A stretch of 54,177 nt of DNA from an uncultured Synechococcus sp. (lineage in GTDB: Bacteria > Cyanobacteriota > Cyanobacteriia > Phormidesmidales > Phormidesmidaceae), in contig CALDSK010000285.1 of assembly GCA_937911865.1 (NCBI GenBank), positions 1-54,177 of the forward strand. Direction: 5' to 3'. The position numbers and the translations under genes were made by a program. Positions within the stretch are counted from its first letter, which is position 1. Each line of letters opens with the position of its first letter. Below the pieces are notes generated by a model. The model was given only the letters and a program-made list of their open reading frames with translations, did not search any database and was not told the DNA's origin. This document shows, one piece after another, positions 41,170-49,216 of this stretch.

Positions 41170-41640
41170 ATGGCTACTGGTCCTGCTGACCGTTTGCTGG
41201 CAGATCTGAAAAGCTCAGATGAGTCAGTTCGTGAGCGCGCAACTGCTGCCCTTTGGCACCAATGGTTTCATCAAAAAGGCGTTCATGGCGCGCAACAGCT
41301 ACTATCCGCTCAGACTTTTTTGGACGCCGGGCAGATAGAACGCTGCGAAGACCTACTCAAGGACATTGTGCAGGCGCAGCCTGATTTTGCTGAAGCCTGG
41401 AACCGGCTGGCCGTACTGCACTTTGTACGAAAAGACTATTGGCAGGCGATCGCCTGCTGTCAAAAAGTAGTTGAGCTGGTGCCCTATCACTTTGGTGCGC
41501 TTCATGGACTAGGGCTTAGCCACCGGGCGCTGGGCAACTATACTGCCGCCATTCAGTCTTTCCGCCATGCGCTAGAAGTGCAGCCCTACGCGCTGATCAA
41601 TCAGCGGCTGATACTAGAGTGCACTGCAAAACTGGAGTAG
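41170..41640 (+). CDS. TPR-repeat protein
   Basis: 156 aa. Three consecutive tetratricopeptide repeats are visible from about residue 40: QTFLDAGQIERCEDLLKDIV, PDFAEAWNRLAVLHFVRKDY and PYHFGALHGLGLSHRALGNY. The N-terminal 35 residues include an ERATAALWHQWF helix, as in cyanobacterial TPR proteins of this size. No signal peptide. Partner unknown. The gene is 130 bp after the exbD pair. Confidence 0.85.
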   Translation: MATGPADRLLADLKSSDESVRERATAALWHQWFHQKGVHGAQQLLSAQTFLDAGQIERCEDLLKDIVQAQPDFAEAWNRLAVLHFVRKDYWQAIACCQKVVELVPYHFGALHGLGLSHRALGNYTAAIQSFRHALEVQPYALINQRLILECTAKLE

Positions 41641-41712
41641 TGGCCATTGGAAATGGTTTTGAGGCTACATAGGCCACACATGTTTTTTAGGCTACATATA
41701 TAGAGATTGAGT

Positions 41713-41724
41713 GGAAACGTTTCC
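41713..41724. promoter_or_regulatory. Perfect GGAAACGTTTCC palindrome upstream of ispG
   Basis: The 12-bp palindrome resembles LacI/CcpA-type operators (GAAACGTTTC core). It is 96 bp upstream of the ispG ATG and 72 bp after the TPR gene. The direct repeat AGGCTACATA occurs twice just before it. Confidence 0.35.
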
Positions 41725-41820
41725 GCTCTGGGCCGTTCAACCGTCATCAAATGGCCGCGATCTGTGGCAACCTGAAGTATGTAAAGCGCCGCGACCCACC
41801 AAGCGGGTCGAGCTAAATTT

Positions 41821-43131
41821 ATGCAAACTCTGTCTACACCCCCTGTTTCTGATCTCAGCGCTAGTGATGCCGCCGTCGCTTCCACTGTTGCTTCCGAGGG
41901 CGAGCCTCTCTTTAGTACTACTATCAATCGACGCAAAACCCGTCCGGTAAAGGTTGGCGATGTGACGATTGGCGGTGGTCATCCGGTTGTTGTTCAGTCG
42001 ATGATCAATGAAGACACGCTGGATATCGAAGGGTCGGTTGCTGGTATTCGCCGGTTGCATGAAGCAGGCTGTGAGATTGTACGGGTGACGGTGCCCAGTA
42101 TGGCCCACGCCCGTGCGCTGGCTCGCATTAAGGAAACGCTGGCTGACACTTATCAGGTGGTGCCCCTAGTGGCAGACGTGCACCACAACGGAATGAAGAT
42201 CGCGCTAGAAGTGGCTAAGCATGTAGATAAAGTGCGGATTAATCCGGGGCTGTATGTGTTTGAAAAAGCGTCTAAGAATCCAGATGGGAGCGATCGCACC
42301 GAATACACTCAAGCAGAATTCGACGCCATCGGTGACAAAATTCGCGAAACACTAGAGCCTCTAGTGATTTCCCTGCGCGATCAGGGTAAAGCCATGCGTA
42401 TTGGCGTCAACCACGGCTCGCTGGCAGAGCGGATGCTCTTTACCTATGGCGATACACCTGAAGGGATGGTGGAGTCGGCGCTAGAGTTCATTCGTATCTG
42501 CGAATCCTTGGACTTCTACAACCTGGTTGTTTCTCTTAAAGCGTCTCGTGTGCCAGTGATGCTAGCGGCCTATCAGCTGATGGTGCAGCGCATGGACGAA
42601 CTGGGTATGGACTACCCTTTGCACCTAGGCGTTACAGAAGCGGGCGACGGTGAGTACGGTCGGATTAAATCTACCGCAGGCATCGGTACGCTGCTCGCTC
42701 TGGGCATCGGTGACACTATCCGCGTTTCGCTGACCGAGGCCCCCGAAAAAGAAATTCCGGTGTGCTATAGCATTTTGCAGGCGCTGGGCCTTCGCAAAAC
42801 CATGGTGGAATATGTGGCCTGCCCTTCCTGCGGTCGCACCCTATTTAATTTAGAAAATGTTCTGCAAAAAGTACGTGAGGCAACCAGCCATCTCACCGGC
42901 CTCGATATTGCGGTGATGGGCTGTATTGTGAATGGTCCGGGTGAAATGGCCGATGCTGACTACGGCTACGTGGGTAAACAGCCAGGGACTATCGCACTTT
43001 ACAGAGGCCGTGAAGAAATAGAGCGCGTGCCCCAGGAGCGAGGCGTAGAAGCCTTGATCGATCTGATCAAAGCAGACGGACGCTGGGTTGAGCCAGAGGC
43101 AGACAGTCAGAAGCAGGCTGTTAATGCCTGA
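41821..43131 (+). CDS. ispG: 4-hydroxy-3-methylbut-2-en-1-yl diphosphate synthase (ferredoxin)
   Basis: 436 aa. It converts MEcPP to HMBPP in the MEP isoprenoid pathway using a [4Fe-4S] cluster and, in cyanobacteria, ferredoxin. Text matches the family end to end: RRKTRPVKVGDVTIGGGHPV, VVQSMINEDTLDIEG, LRDQGKAMRIGVNHGSL. Cluster ligands Cys334 and Cys337 (CPSCGR) and Cys368 with Glu375 (GCIVNGPGE) are present. The N-terminal extension of about 35 Ser/Ala-rich residues is longer than usual. Confidence 0.97.
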   Translation: MQTLSTPPVSDLSASDAAVASTVASEGEPLFSTTINRRKTRPVKVGDVTIGGGHPVVVQSMINEDTLDIEGSVAGIRRLHEAGCEIVRVTVPSMAHARALARIKETLADTYQVVPLVADVHHNGMKIALEVAKHVDKVRINPGLYVFEKASKNPDGSDRTEYTQAEFDAIGDKIRETLEPLVISLRDQGKAMRIGVNHGSLAERMLFTYGDTPEGMVESALEFIRICESLDFYNLVVSLKASRVPVMLAAYQLMVQRMDELGMDYPLHLGVTEAGDGEYGRIKSTAGIGTLLALGIGDTIRVSLTEAPEKEIPVCYSILQALGLRKTMVEYVACPSCGRTLFNLENVLQKVREATSHLTGLDIAVMGCIVNGPGEMADADYGYVGKQPGTIALYRGREEIERVPQERGVEALIDLIKADGRWVEPEADSQKQAVNA

Positions 43132-43724
43132 TAAAAGCTGTTCGATAACAGTTTCTAGGCGCTCTTGTTCTAGAAGCTCTTGCTTACAGCTTTAGAGCAG
43201 TCTTCATCGACATCTTTTTTTATAAATCGTAACTGTGACTAATGGCACATTGAAGCACCGCGTTTTGAGCGCTGCATTTTGACAGTGCTAACGCGGCTAG
43301 TGCAGTCAGTCAGCGTTTGTTGAATTTGCCTGCGGTTCTGGGTTTTTAGTAGATTCCCCTTAGCTATGAAGTTCTCCAGAGCTGCAGTAGATTCAATCGC
43401 GATTGAAATGGTAGAGGGGGGCATCGAGTCTTCAGTTTTGTCAGGTTGTCATATCAATGCAATTGCGATGACACAAAGCGTTGCTATCTTGAGAGTGATT
43501 TAGGCAAAGTTTTGAGATCGTTTTATGGTTCGTGCCGGATAAAGCTGTGCGCTTAGTAAAGTGGTCTATCTGTAGAAAAAGGTTATTTTCTTTCCCTCTA
43601 ACCTAGTTTCTATTGGATTCTTAAATCATCGAGAGATCTCTCTATTGCGGGCCTGAGCTGCGAATAAAGAGGGTATGTTAAATTGGGCGTATATTACGTC
43701 CTCCACACAGGATTTTGAGTACTT
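43132..43724. other. 593-bp gene-free region between ispG and the protease
   Basis: Contains a 15-nt duplication at 43153-43182 and probably the promoter of the following gene. A 61-codon minus-strand frame (43239-43424) has no start signal or recognisable similarity. No RNA gene recognised. Confidence 0.45.
43153..43182. repeat. 15-nt tandem duplication
   Basis: TTCTAGGCGCTCTTG (43153-43167) and TTCTAGAAGCTCTTG (43168-43182), 21 bp after the ispG stop. Confidence 0.8.
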
Positions 43725-45026
43725 ATGGCAATTACTAAGCGCGGTTTTATCTTAGGTGCGACCACATTAGCGAGTGCCGCCTTCGTGATCACAGGCGCAA
43801 ACCTTCATATTTCGAACGGACAGGCTTTCTTCAAAGAAAGCCCGAAGGAGTTAGTTGATGAAGTGTGGCAGCTAATCGACCATGAGTACGTAGACGATTC
43901 TTTCAACGCTGTAGATTGGAATAGCGTTCGCTCTGACTATCTCAATCGCACCTATACCGACCAGGAAGAAGCCTACGTCGCTGTGCGTGAGATGCTAGAG
44001 CAGCTCGAAGATCCCTACACGCGGTTTATGGATCCTGAAGAGTTTCGCAATATGCAAATTGACACCTCGGGCGAGTTGACGGGTGTCGGTATTCAGATCT
44101 CTCAGGACGAAGAAACTAACGAAATAGTCGTAGTCGCACCGATTGAAGATACACCTGCTTTTGAAGCGGGCCTGCTCTCTGGCGACGTCATTGAGTTTAT
44201 TGATGGCCAGAGTACGGAGGGGATGGATCTAAGCGATGCGGTCAATCTGATTCGCGGCCCGGTGGATTCTTCTGTAACGCTTTCTGTTAGCCGCGAAGGC
44301 GAAGCGCTCGACTTTGATCTGGCGCGCGCGCGGATTGAAATTCATCCTGTTCGCTATTCTGTAGAAGCGAGCGACGAAGGGAGCGTTGGATACATTCGCT
44401 TGACGCAGTTTAGCGCCAATGCGGCGGCTGAAATGAAAGATGCTATTGAATCTTTAGAAGAGCGAGACGTCACTGGTTACGTGCTTGACTTGCGTTCCAA
44501 CCCAGGCGGTTTGCTTTTCTCTAGCATCGATATCGCTCAGATGTGGATTGAAGAAGGCACCATCGTATCGACTGTCGATCGCGATGCCACCAGTGATGAG
44601 GAAGTCGCCCATAATCAGGCGCTCACCGATCGGCCTCTGGTCGTTTTAGTCGATGGTGGTTCGGCTAGTGCTAGCGAAATTCTCTCTGGTGCGCTGCAAG
44701 ACAACGACAGAGCCGTTTTGGTGGGTACGCAAACATTTGGTAAGGGGCTAGTGCAGTCGGTTCGCGGCCTAGCTGATGGGTCGGGTGTTGCAGTAACGAT
44801 TGCTAAGTACCTCACACCGTCAGGCCGAGACATCAACGAGCTGGGCATCGAACCTGACTACATCGTAGAGCTAAGCGAAGAGCAGCGCGACGAGCTTACT
44901 GAAGACCGCGACAAAGTAGGGACCCTGGAAGATCCGCAATACGCTAAAGCCATGGAGGTTCTCTCCGACGCTATTCGCTCCCAGCGACAGTCTGCTAGCT
45001 CCGCTGGCGTTGCCGATGGTGAGTAG
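43725..45026 (+). CDS. ctp: Carboxyl-terminal processing peptidase (S41A)
   Basis: 433 aa. The N-terminal hydrophobic stretch (FILGATTLASAAFVITGA) is a signal peptide or anchor. A PDZ domain follows (TGVGIQISQDEETNEIVVVA, PAFEAGLLSGDVIEFIDGQS), then the protease core with the Ser in VDGGSASASEIL and the Lys in GTQTFGKGLVQ; VLDLRSNPGGLL is also characteristic. Plant and cyanobacterial CtpA trims the D1 precursor; cyanobacteria have three paralogues (CtpA-C), and I cannot say which this is. Acidic C-terminus. The terminator hairpin lies in the convergent gene. Confidence 0.92.
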   Translation: MAITKRGFILGATTLASAAFVITGANLHISNGQAFFKESPKELVDEVWQLIDHEYVDDSFNAVDWNSVRSDYLNRTYTDQEEAYVAVREMLEQLEDPYTRFMDPEEFRNMQIDTSGELTGVGIQISQDEETNEIVVVAPIEDTPAFEAGLLSGDVIEFIDGQSTEGMDLSDAVNLIRGPVDSSVTLSVSREGEALDFDLARARIEIHPVRYSVEASDEGSVGYIRLTQFSANAAAEMKDAIESLEERDVTGYVLDLRSNPGGLLFSSIDIAQMWIEEGTIVSTVDRDATSDEEVAHNQALTDRPLVVLVDGGSASASEILSGALQDNDRAVLVGTQTFGKGLVQSVRGLADGSGVAVTIAKYLTPSGRDINELGIEPDYIVELSEEQRDELTEDRDKVGTLEDPQYAKAMEVLSDAIRSQRQSASSAGVADGE

Positions 45027-45079
45027 CCGCAAGCAACCTCTGACTGGATAAAGCCGGGACGGCGATTGCTCTATCGCCA

Positions 45080-45292
45080 CTAGCTAGGCTGACACTTTCC
45101 CGCTCTAATCAGGCCAACGCGTTTTGCGATGGCCTGATTTTGCGTTTCAAATGGTCCCCATCGGGTCGGTGCAGCGTCAGCGTCTGTAGTCTCGTCTGTT
45201 TGCTCAATTGCTTCGAGTTCTGCGCTCGAAAGAATTTTGCACGTGTGAGAAGCCTGCTTTACGATAAACCAGCTTTCAGTGGAAGGCGTCAT
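45080..45292 (-). CDS. Small conserved cyanobacterial protein
   Basis: 70 aa. The phrases ESWFIVKQASHTCKILSS and RWGPFETQNQAIAKRVGLIR, ending AGKCQPS, are typical of a short hypothetical protein found next to various cyanobacterial genes (recollection). It is compact and soluble, with two Cys. Function unknown. Convergent with the protease gene, whose terminator hairpin falls inside this coding region. Confidence 0.75.
   Translation of the reverse strand: MTPSTESWFIVKQASHTCKILSSAELEAIEQTDETTDADAAPTRWGPFETQNQAIAKRVGLIRAGKCQPS
45107..45139 (+). terminator. Hairpin terminator for the protease gene, inside the convergent gene
   Basis: AATCAGGCCA (45107-45116) and TGGCCTGATT (45130-45139), 13-nt loop, followed by TT. 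80 bp past the protease stop. Confidence 0.55.
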
Positions 45293-45346
45293 CGGCTCTT
45301 GGTTTGAATGTTGTATTCTCTATCGTACTGGGTCAGTCGGGCAATA

Positions 45347-45380
45347 TAGCAAATGTCCTAATGCATTAAGACATTTGCTA
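45347..45380. promoter_or_regulatory. 34-bp near-perfect palindrome before the histidine kinase
   Basis: TAGCAAATGTC (45347-45357) and GACATTTGCTA (45370-45380) enclose a second palindrome, TAATGCATTA (45359-45368). Only one central pair mismatches. It ends 26 bp before the kinase ATG, so it is in the leader or core promoter. A dimeric-regulator operator or a cruciform/hairpin leader are both possible. Confidence 0.6.
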
Positions 45381-45406
45381 CATAAGTCGTAGCGACTCCA
45401 CAGCCT

Positions 45407-47668
45407 ATGAAGATTCTCGTCCGTCACTCGATTGCTTCTAAGCTGTTTATTTACACCTTAGGCAGTGCGTTTGTTGGGATAGGCAGCTTGTCATACGGGT
45501 TCTATCGGTTGCTAGAAAAGCAGACGGTTGAAACTCTTCAGCGCAGTCTGGCGGGCCATGTCACTGCGCTAGAAGACCAGTTGGCAGAAGGGCAACAGAT
45601 GGCGCAGACTATTTCGCGAGCTGCGATCGCACTGAACCAACAAGGCATAGATAATCCCCGAGCCTATCGTTCCTTACCCACTAAACTATCTGGAACGTCA
45701 GACGCAGCATACGCCGTTAGTTTTGAACCAGCGCCCGGCGAAGCGCTATCCGATCCTGATTCACTTTCTAATCGTTCACCTTTAAGCAGTGACCCATGGT
45801 CAGAACCTGCTTTGGCGGAAGGAGGGATCATGGCTACACAGACAACCCCTGTGCTCAACGATGCGCAGCAGCAGGTTGGCGAAACCCGCTTACGGTTCAA
45901 TCTGTCCACAGTTCAAGAGGCCTTTAACGCTCAAAGGCAGCGCTCAGCAGAGTCTGTGACTTTGATAAGCGCTCAGGGAAACGTGCTGGCGTCTACGACT
46001 CCTGAGGATTTAAGTCTAGAGACCGCAGATTCAGAGACCGCAGATTCAGAGACAGTAGACCTAACGACCGCAGACTCAGGAAAATTAAAGACATACGAAA
46101 CCATTCCTGGTCTGTCTGTTCTATGGCTACAAATCATGCCAGATGAGCGGGGTTTAATACGCCGTCATGGTCGTTACTGGGCGTATGAACCCATCTCTGA
46201 AACGGACTGGCTGATGTTGGTATCTGTGCCCCAATCAACTGTGTGGCTCCCTGTTGTAATCAACGCTGCGGCTAGTCTATGTGGCCTGGTTGTAGCATTA
46301 ACCCTGGGATTTGTTCTATTCACCTGGAAGCTGCGCAGGCGCCTATATCCCATTTTGCGAGAGGGTCATCAGCTTGTTTCGGGTATGGAGTCAAAATATG
46401 CAGAGACGCAGGGCATAAAGAACTTTTCAGAGAATGGCCTGTCGTCATTGTCAGCTTTGAATAAACAGGATGAGCTGAGCGTTTTAGAGCAGTCTTTTTC
46501 CCAGGTGACGCTTCAGCTGCGTCACTCTGTAGAAGCGCTTGAACTGCGGGTTCTGGCGCGTACCGTTGAGCTGCGTGCTGCGATGGAAAGTGCCGATATC
46601 GCCAACCGGGCTAAGAGCGAATTTTTGGCAAACATGAGTCATGAGCTGCGCACGCCTTTGAATGGGATTCTAGGCTACGCGCAGATTTTGAATCGTTTGG
46701 AGACGCTGCCACCGATGGCGCGCAAAGGCATCAACGTCATTGATCAGTGCGGTACGCATTTGTTGATGTTGATCAACGATGCTTTGGATCTCTCTAAAAT
46801 TGAAGCGCGCAAGATGGAACTCAATGACAGTGAGCTACTGATAAGGCCTTTTCTGCGCAGCGTTAGTGAAATTTGTCGCCCTCAAGCTGAGCAGAAGCGC
46901 GTCCTTTTTGAACTGCTGTGCGACGCTGATTTGCCAGCCGGTGTGATCGTCGATGCAAAACGGTTAAAGCAGGTGTTGCTGAACCTGTTGAGCAATGCGG
47001 TGAAGTTTACCGACTGTGGAAAAGTGTCGCTGATGGTGAAGGTACAGCCGATGTATGTTGCTCAGCCAGCTGGTATAAAGCCTCTCCGTCGAGCTGACGT
47101 GCCGGTGTTGGATAATCCTCTTCCATGCAATAGCATTATGCGTTTTCGCTTTCAGGTGCAAGATACAGGCATCGGCATGACGGCGCAGGCGCTAGAGCGA
47201 ATTTTTAAGCCTTTTGAGCGAGTGGGCAATGCGCAGAAGCAGACTGAGGGAACAGGATTAGGATTGGCTATCAGCCAGAAAATTGTGTCACTGATGGGCG
47301 GAGAGCTTCAAGTGACCAGTCAGCCCGATGTGGGAAGTTTATTCTGGTTTGATGTAGATTTGCCTGTTTCTCAGCCTGACCATTTAGCGGAGCCGGATGC
47401 AGTGCCGCCGGATTCGCTAAGTCTCACGACGGCTGATGCGACAGCTGATTCTCCAGAGGTGTGGGTTTATCCTTCTCGCGCGGTGCTTTTGGCTCTAAAT
47501 AGTTTGGTTCAGACCGGCGACATTTACGGAATTGTGGAGCAGGCGGAGCAGCGGTTGGCGCAAAAAGATGCGCATGTGCCGTTTTGGGCGCATGTGCGCG
47601 AGCTAGCTGAGTGTTTTGAGCTGACTCCGATCAAGGCGTTTATTCAGGCGGCGCTGGCGTCTAAGTAA
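45407..47668 (+). CDS. Membrane sensor histidine kinase
   Basis: 753 aa. First membrane helix at residues 9-32, then a large periplasmic sensor region, second helix near 283-305 (VVINAAASLCGLVVALTLGF), a HAMP-like and coiled-coil linker, HisKA with His412 in FLANMSHELRTPLNG, and HATPase_c (LNLLSNAVKFTD, VQDTGIGM, GTGLGLAISQKIV). No receiver domain and no response regulator nearby: an orphan kinase. The C-terminal 100 residues form a separate helical tail (EQAEQRLAQKDAHVPFWAHV) seen in other cyanobacterial kinases. The sensor region has a 15-nt coding repeat (ETADSETADSETVD). Signal unknown. Confidence 0.9.
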   Translation: MKILVRHSIASKLFIYTLGSAFVGIGSLSYGFYRLLEKQTVETLQRSLAGHVTALEDQLAEGQQMAQTISRAAIALNQQGIDNPRAYRSLPTKLSGTSDAAYAVSFEPAPGEALSDPDSLSNRSPLSSDPWSEPALAEGGIMATQTTPVLNDAQQQVGETRLRFNLSTVQEAFNAQRQRSAESVTLISAQGNVLASTTPEDLSLETADSETADSETVDLTTADSGKLKTYETIPGLSVLWLQIMPDERGLIRRHGRYWAYEPISETDWLMLVSVPQSTVWLPVVINAAASLCGLVVALTLGFVLFTWKLRRRLYPILREGHQLVSGMESKYAETQGIKNFSENGLSSLSALNKQDELSVLEQSFSQVTLQLRHSVEALELRVLARTVELRAAMESADIANRAKSEFLANMSHELRTPLNGILGYAQILNRLETLPPMARKGINVIDQCGTHLLMLINDALDLSKIEARKMELNDSELLIRPFLRSVSEICRPQAEQKRVLFELLCDADLPAGVIVDAKRLKQVLLNLLSNAVKFTDCGKVSLMVKVQPMYVAQPAGIKPLRRADVPVLDNPLPCNSIMRFRFQVQDTGIGMTAQALERIFKPFERVGNAQKQTEGTGLGLAISQKIVSLMGGELQVTSQPDVGSLFWFDVDLPVSQPDHLAEPDAVPPDSLSLTTADATADSPEVWVYPSRAVLLALNSLVQTGDIYGIVEQAEQRLAQKDAHVPFWAHVRELAECFELTPIKAFIQAALASK

Positions 47669-47674
47669 CTCACG

Positions 47675-49129
47675 TTAAGTAAGCTGCTTTGAGTTTGGCT
47701 GAGCGGTAGGTGCAGCTTGCCTTAGTGCGAAGGTAATGAGCGCTGCGAGCAGGCAAATAAGAGCGAGCGATCGCAGCAAAACCGCTATGCCTAAACGCGC
47801 TTGTAGTACGGGCAGCGCGAGTGCTCCTAAGACCGCGCCTGATTTAGCGATCGCCCCTGCAAGCCCTGCCCCGCTCGCTCGAATAGCCGGTGGAAAAACT
47901 TCTCCTGACAGTAAAAAAGTGGTGGAATTTGGCCCGAGATTCATCGTGAGATTGAACAGAATAAATCCGGCGAATAGCAGCGTCAGCTGAGCATTACTTT
48001 CTGAAAAAGACAAGATGCCTAGTCCTGCTGCCATCCCCACAAATCCAACAATTTGCAGTGCGATTCGGCCTACCCGGTTTATGAGCAAAACCGCTAGCGC
48101 GAACCCCACTACTAGAAATACGTTGACGATCGCTGCGCCTTTGGCAGACGCCATTTCCTGCACAAGAAAATCGCCGCCTTCTGAGAAAGTTAGGGCTGCA
48201 ATGATAGTTGGTGTAAATATGCCTATGCCGTAGGTGGCAATATCCTGAAGAAACCAGGGAATAGCGGCTAATGCGGTCTGCTGCCGATAGGCAGGCGAGA
48301 ACAAATCAGCGTAGCCAAGCGCAGCGGCTGTTTCTGTTTGGGCATCTGCTGGGGGCTTAATTAAAATCTCTTTTTTGAGCAATTCGGAGGCGGCTTCTGA
48401 AGCGGCTGCATACTCTTCTTTAGCGATGTAATAGCTGGGACTTTCAAGTAAGAACAACAGCCTGAGCCCGCCCACTAAAACAGACAGCGCAACACCGACT
48501 CCTAGCATCCAACGCCAGCTGTAGCCAACGGCCATATCGGGTGCAGTCTGTTGAAAAATGCCGATAGTCACCCAGCCAACAAGTGCGCCGAGCAAAGCGC
48601 CGATGGCCTGAAAGCTAAACGCACCAATTACCATACGCCCTCGGTGACGCGCCGGTACATTTTCTGTAACGTAGGCGACGCTGATAGGGTAGTCTGCGCC
48701 AATACCTACGCCGACTAGAAAGCGAAAGAACAGCAGTGACTCCGCATTCCAAGCGAGGGCGGTTGCCAGCGAGGCGACGATAAATAAAGCAATGTCAATC
48801 ACCAGCATTTTTTGGCGACCCACCCGATCGGTAATCGGGCCGAGGGTGAGTGAGCCGAGCAACGCACCGAGGAGAGCGGCGGTTGCGATCGCACCCACCC
48901 ACCCTGCACTCAACGCAAAATCTCGGCGAATAAACGGCATCGCCACGCCGATGATGAAAAAATCGAATCCGTCTAGCGCAATCAGTCCCGCTGAGAGTAT
49001 CCACAGCCTCCACATCGGGCGTGTGAGCGGACTGCTGTCTAACTCGGCTTGAAAGCGATCGGCGGGTACAGTGTGCATCTTGGCCCTAGCTTCGCCTTGG
49101 AACCGACCGTTACCCCAAAGGCGGTGCAT
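47675..49129 (-). CDS. Major facilitator superfamily transporter (sugar/phosphate porter-like)
   Basis: 484 aa with twelve predicted helices. Signature parts include LIALDGFDFFIIGVAMPFIR, the loop ITDRVGRQKML between helices 2 and 3, FLVGVGIGADYPISVAYVTE, the central ESPSYYIAKEEY, and the second-half loop LLINRVGRIALQ. The YPISVAYVTE and DGFDFF patterns are closest to the phosphate:H+ and aromatic-acid branches of the MFS. Substrate not determinable. In-frame ATG at 49078 (MHTVPADRF) is an alternative and perhaps better start. The gene is convergent with the kinase, six bases apart. Confidence 0.85.
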   Translation of the reverse strand: MHRLWGNGRFQGEARAKMHTVPADRFQAELDSSPLTRPMWRLWILSAGLIALDGFDFFIIGVAMPFIRRDFALSAGWVGAIATAALLGALLGSLTLGPITDRVGRQKMLVIDIALFIVASLATALAWNAESLLFFRFLVGVGIGADYPISVAYVTENVPARHRGRMVIGAFSFQAIGALLGALVGWVTIGIFQQTAPDMAVGYSWRWMLGVGVALSVLVGGLRLLFLLESPSYYIAKEEYAAASEAASELLKKEILIKPPADAQTETAAALGYADLFSPAYRQQTALAAIPWFLQDIATYGIGIFTPTIIAALTFSEGGDFLVQEMASAKGAAIVNVFLVVGFALAVLLINRVGRIALQIVGFVGMAAGLGILSFSESNAQLTLLFAGFILFNLTMNLGPNSTTFLLSGEVFPPAIRASGAGLAGAIAKSGAVLGALALPVLQARLGIAVLLRSLALICLLAALITFALRQAAPTAQPNSKQLT

Positions 49130-49216
49130 GACTTCTCGCTGCCGGCAGGTTGCCGGTAGAGGTTATCAGGAGAAGCAGTGCACCGAAGAGCGCTGTATCG
49201 GAAACTACTCAGGGTT

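Noticed and set aside
43239..43424. 61-codon minus-strand frame between ispG and the protease
   Set aside because: No start signal, no recognisable similarity; chance frame.
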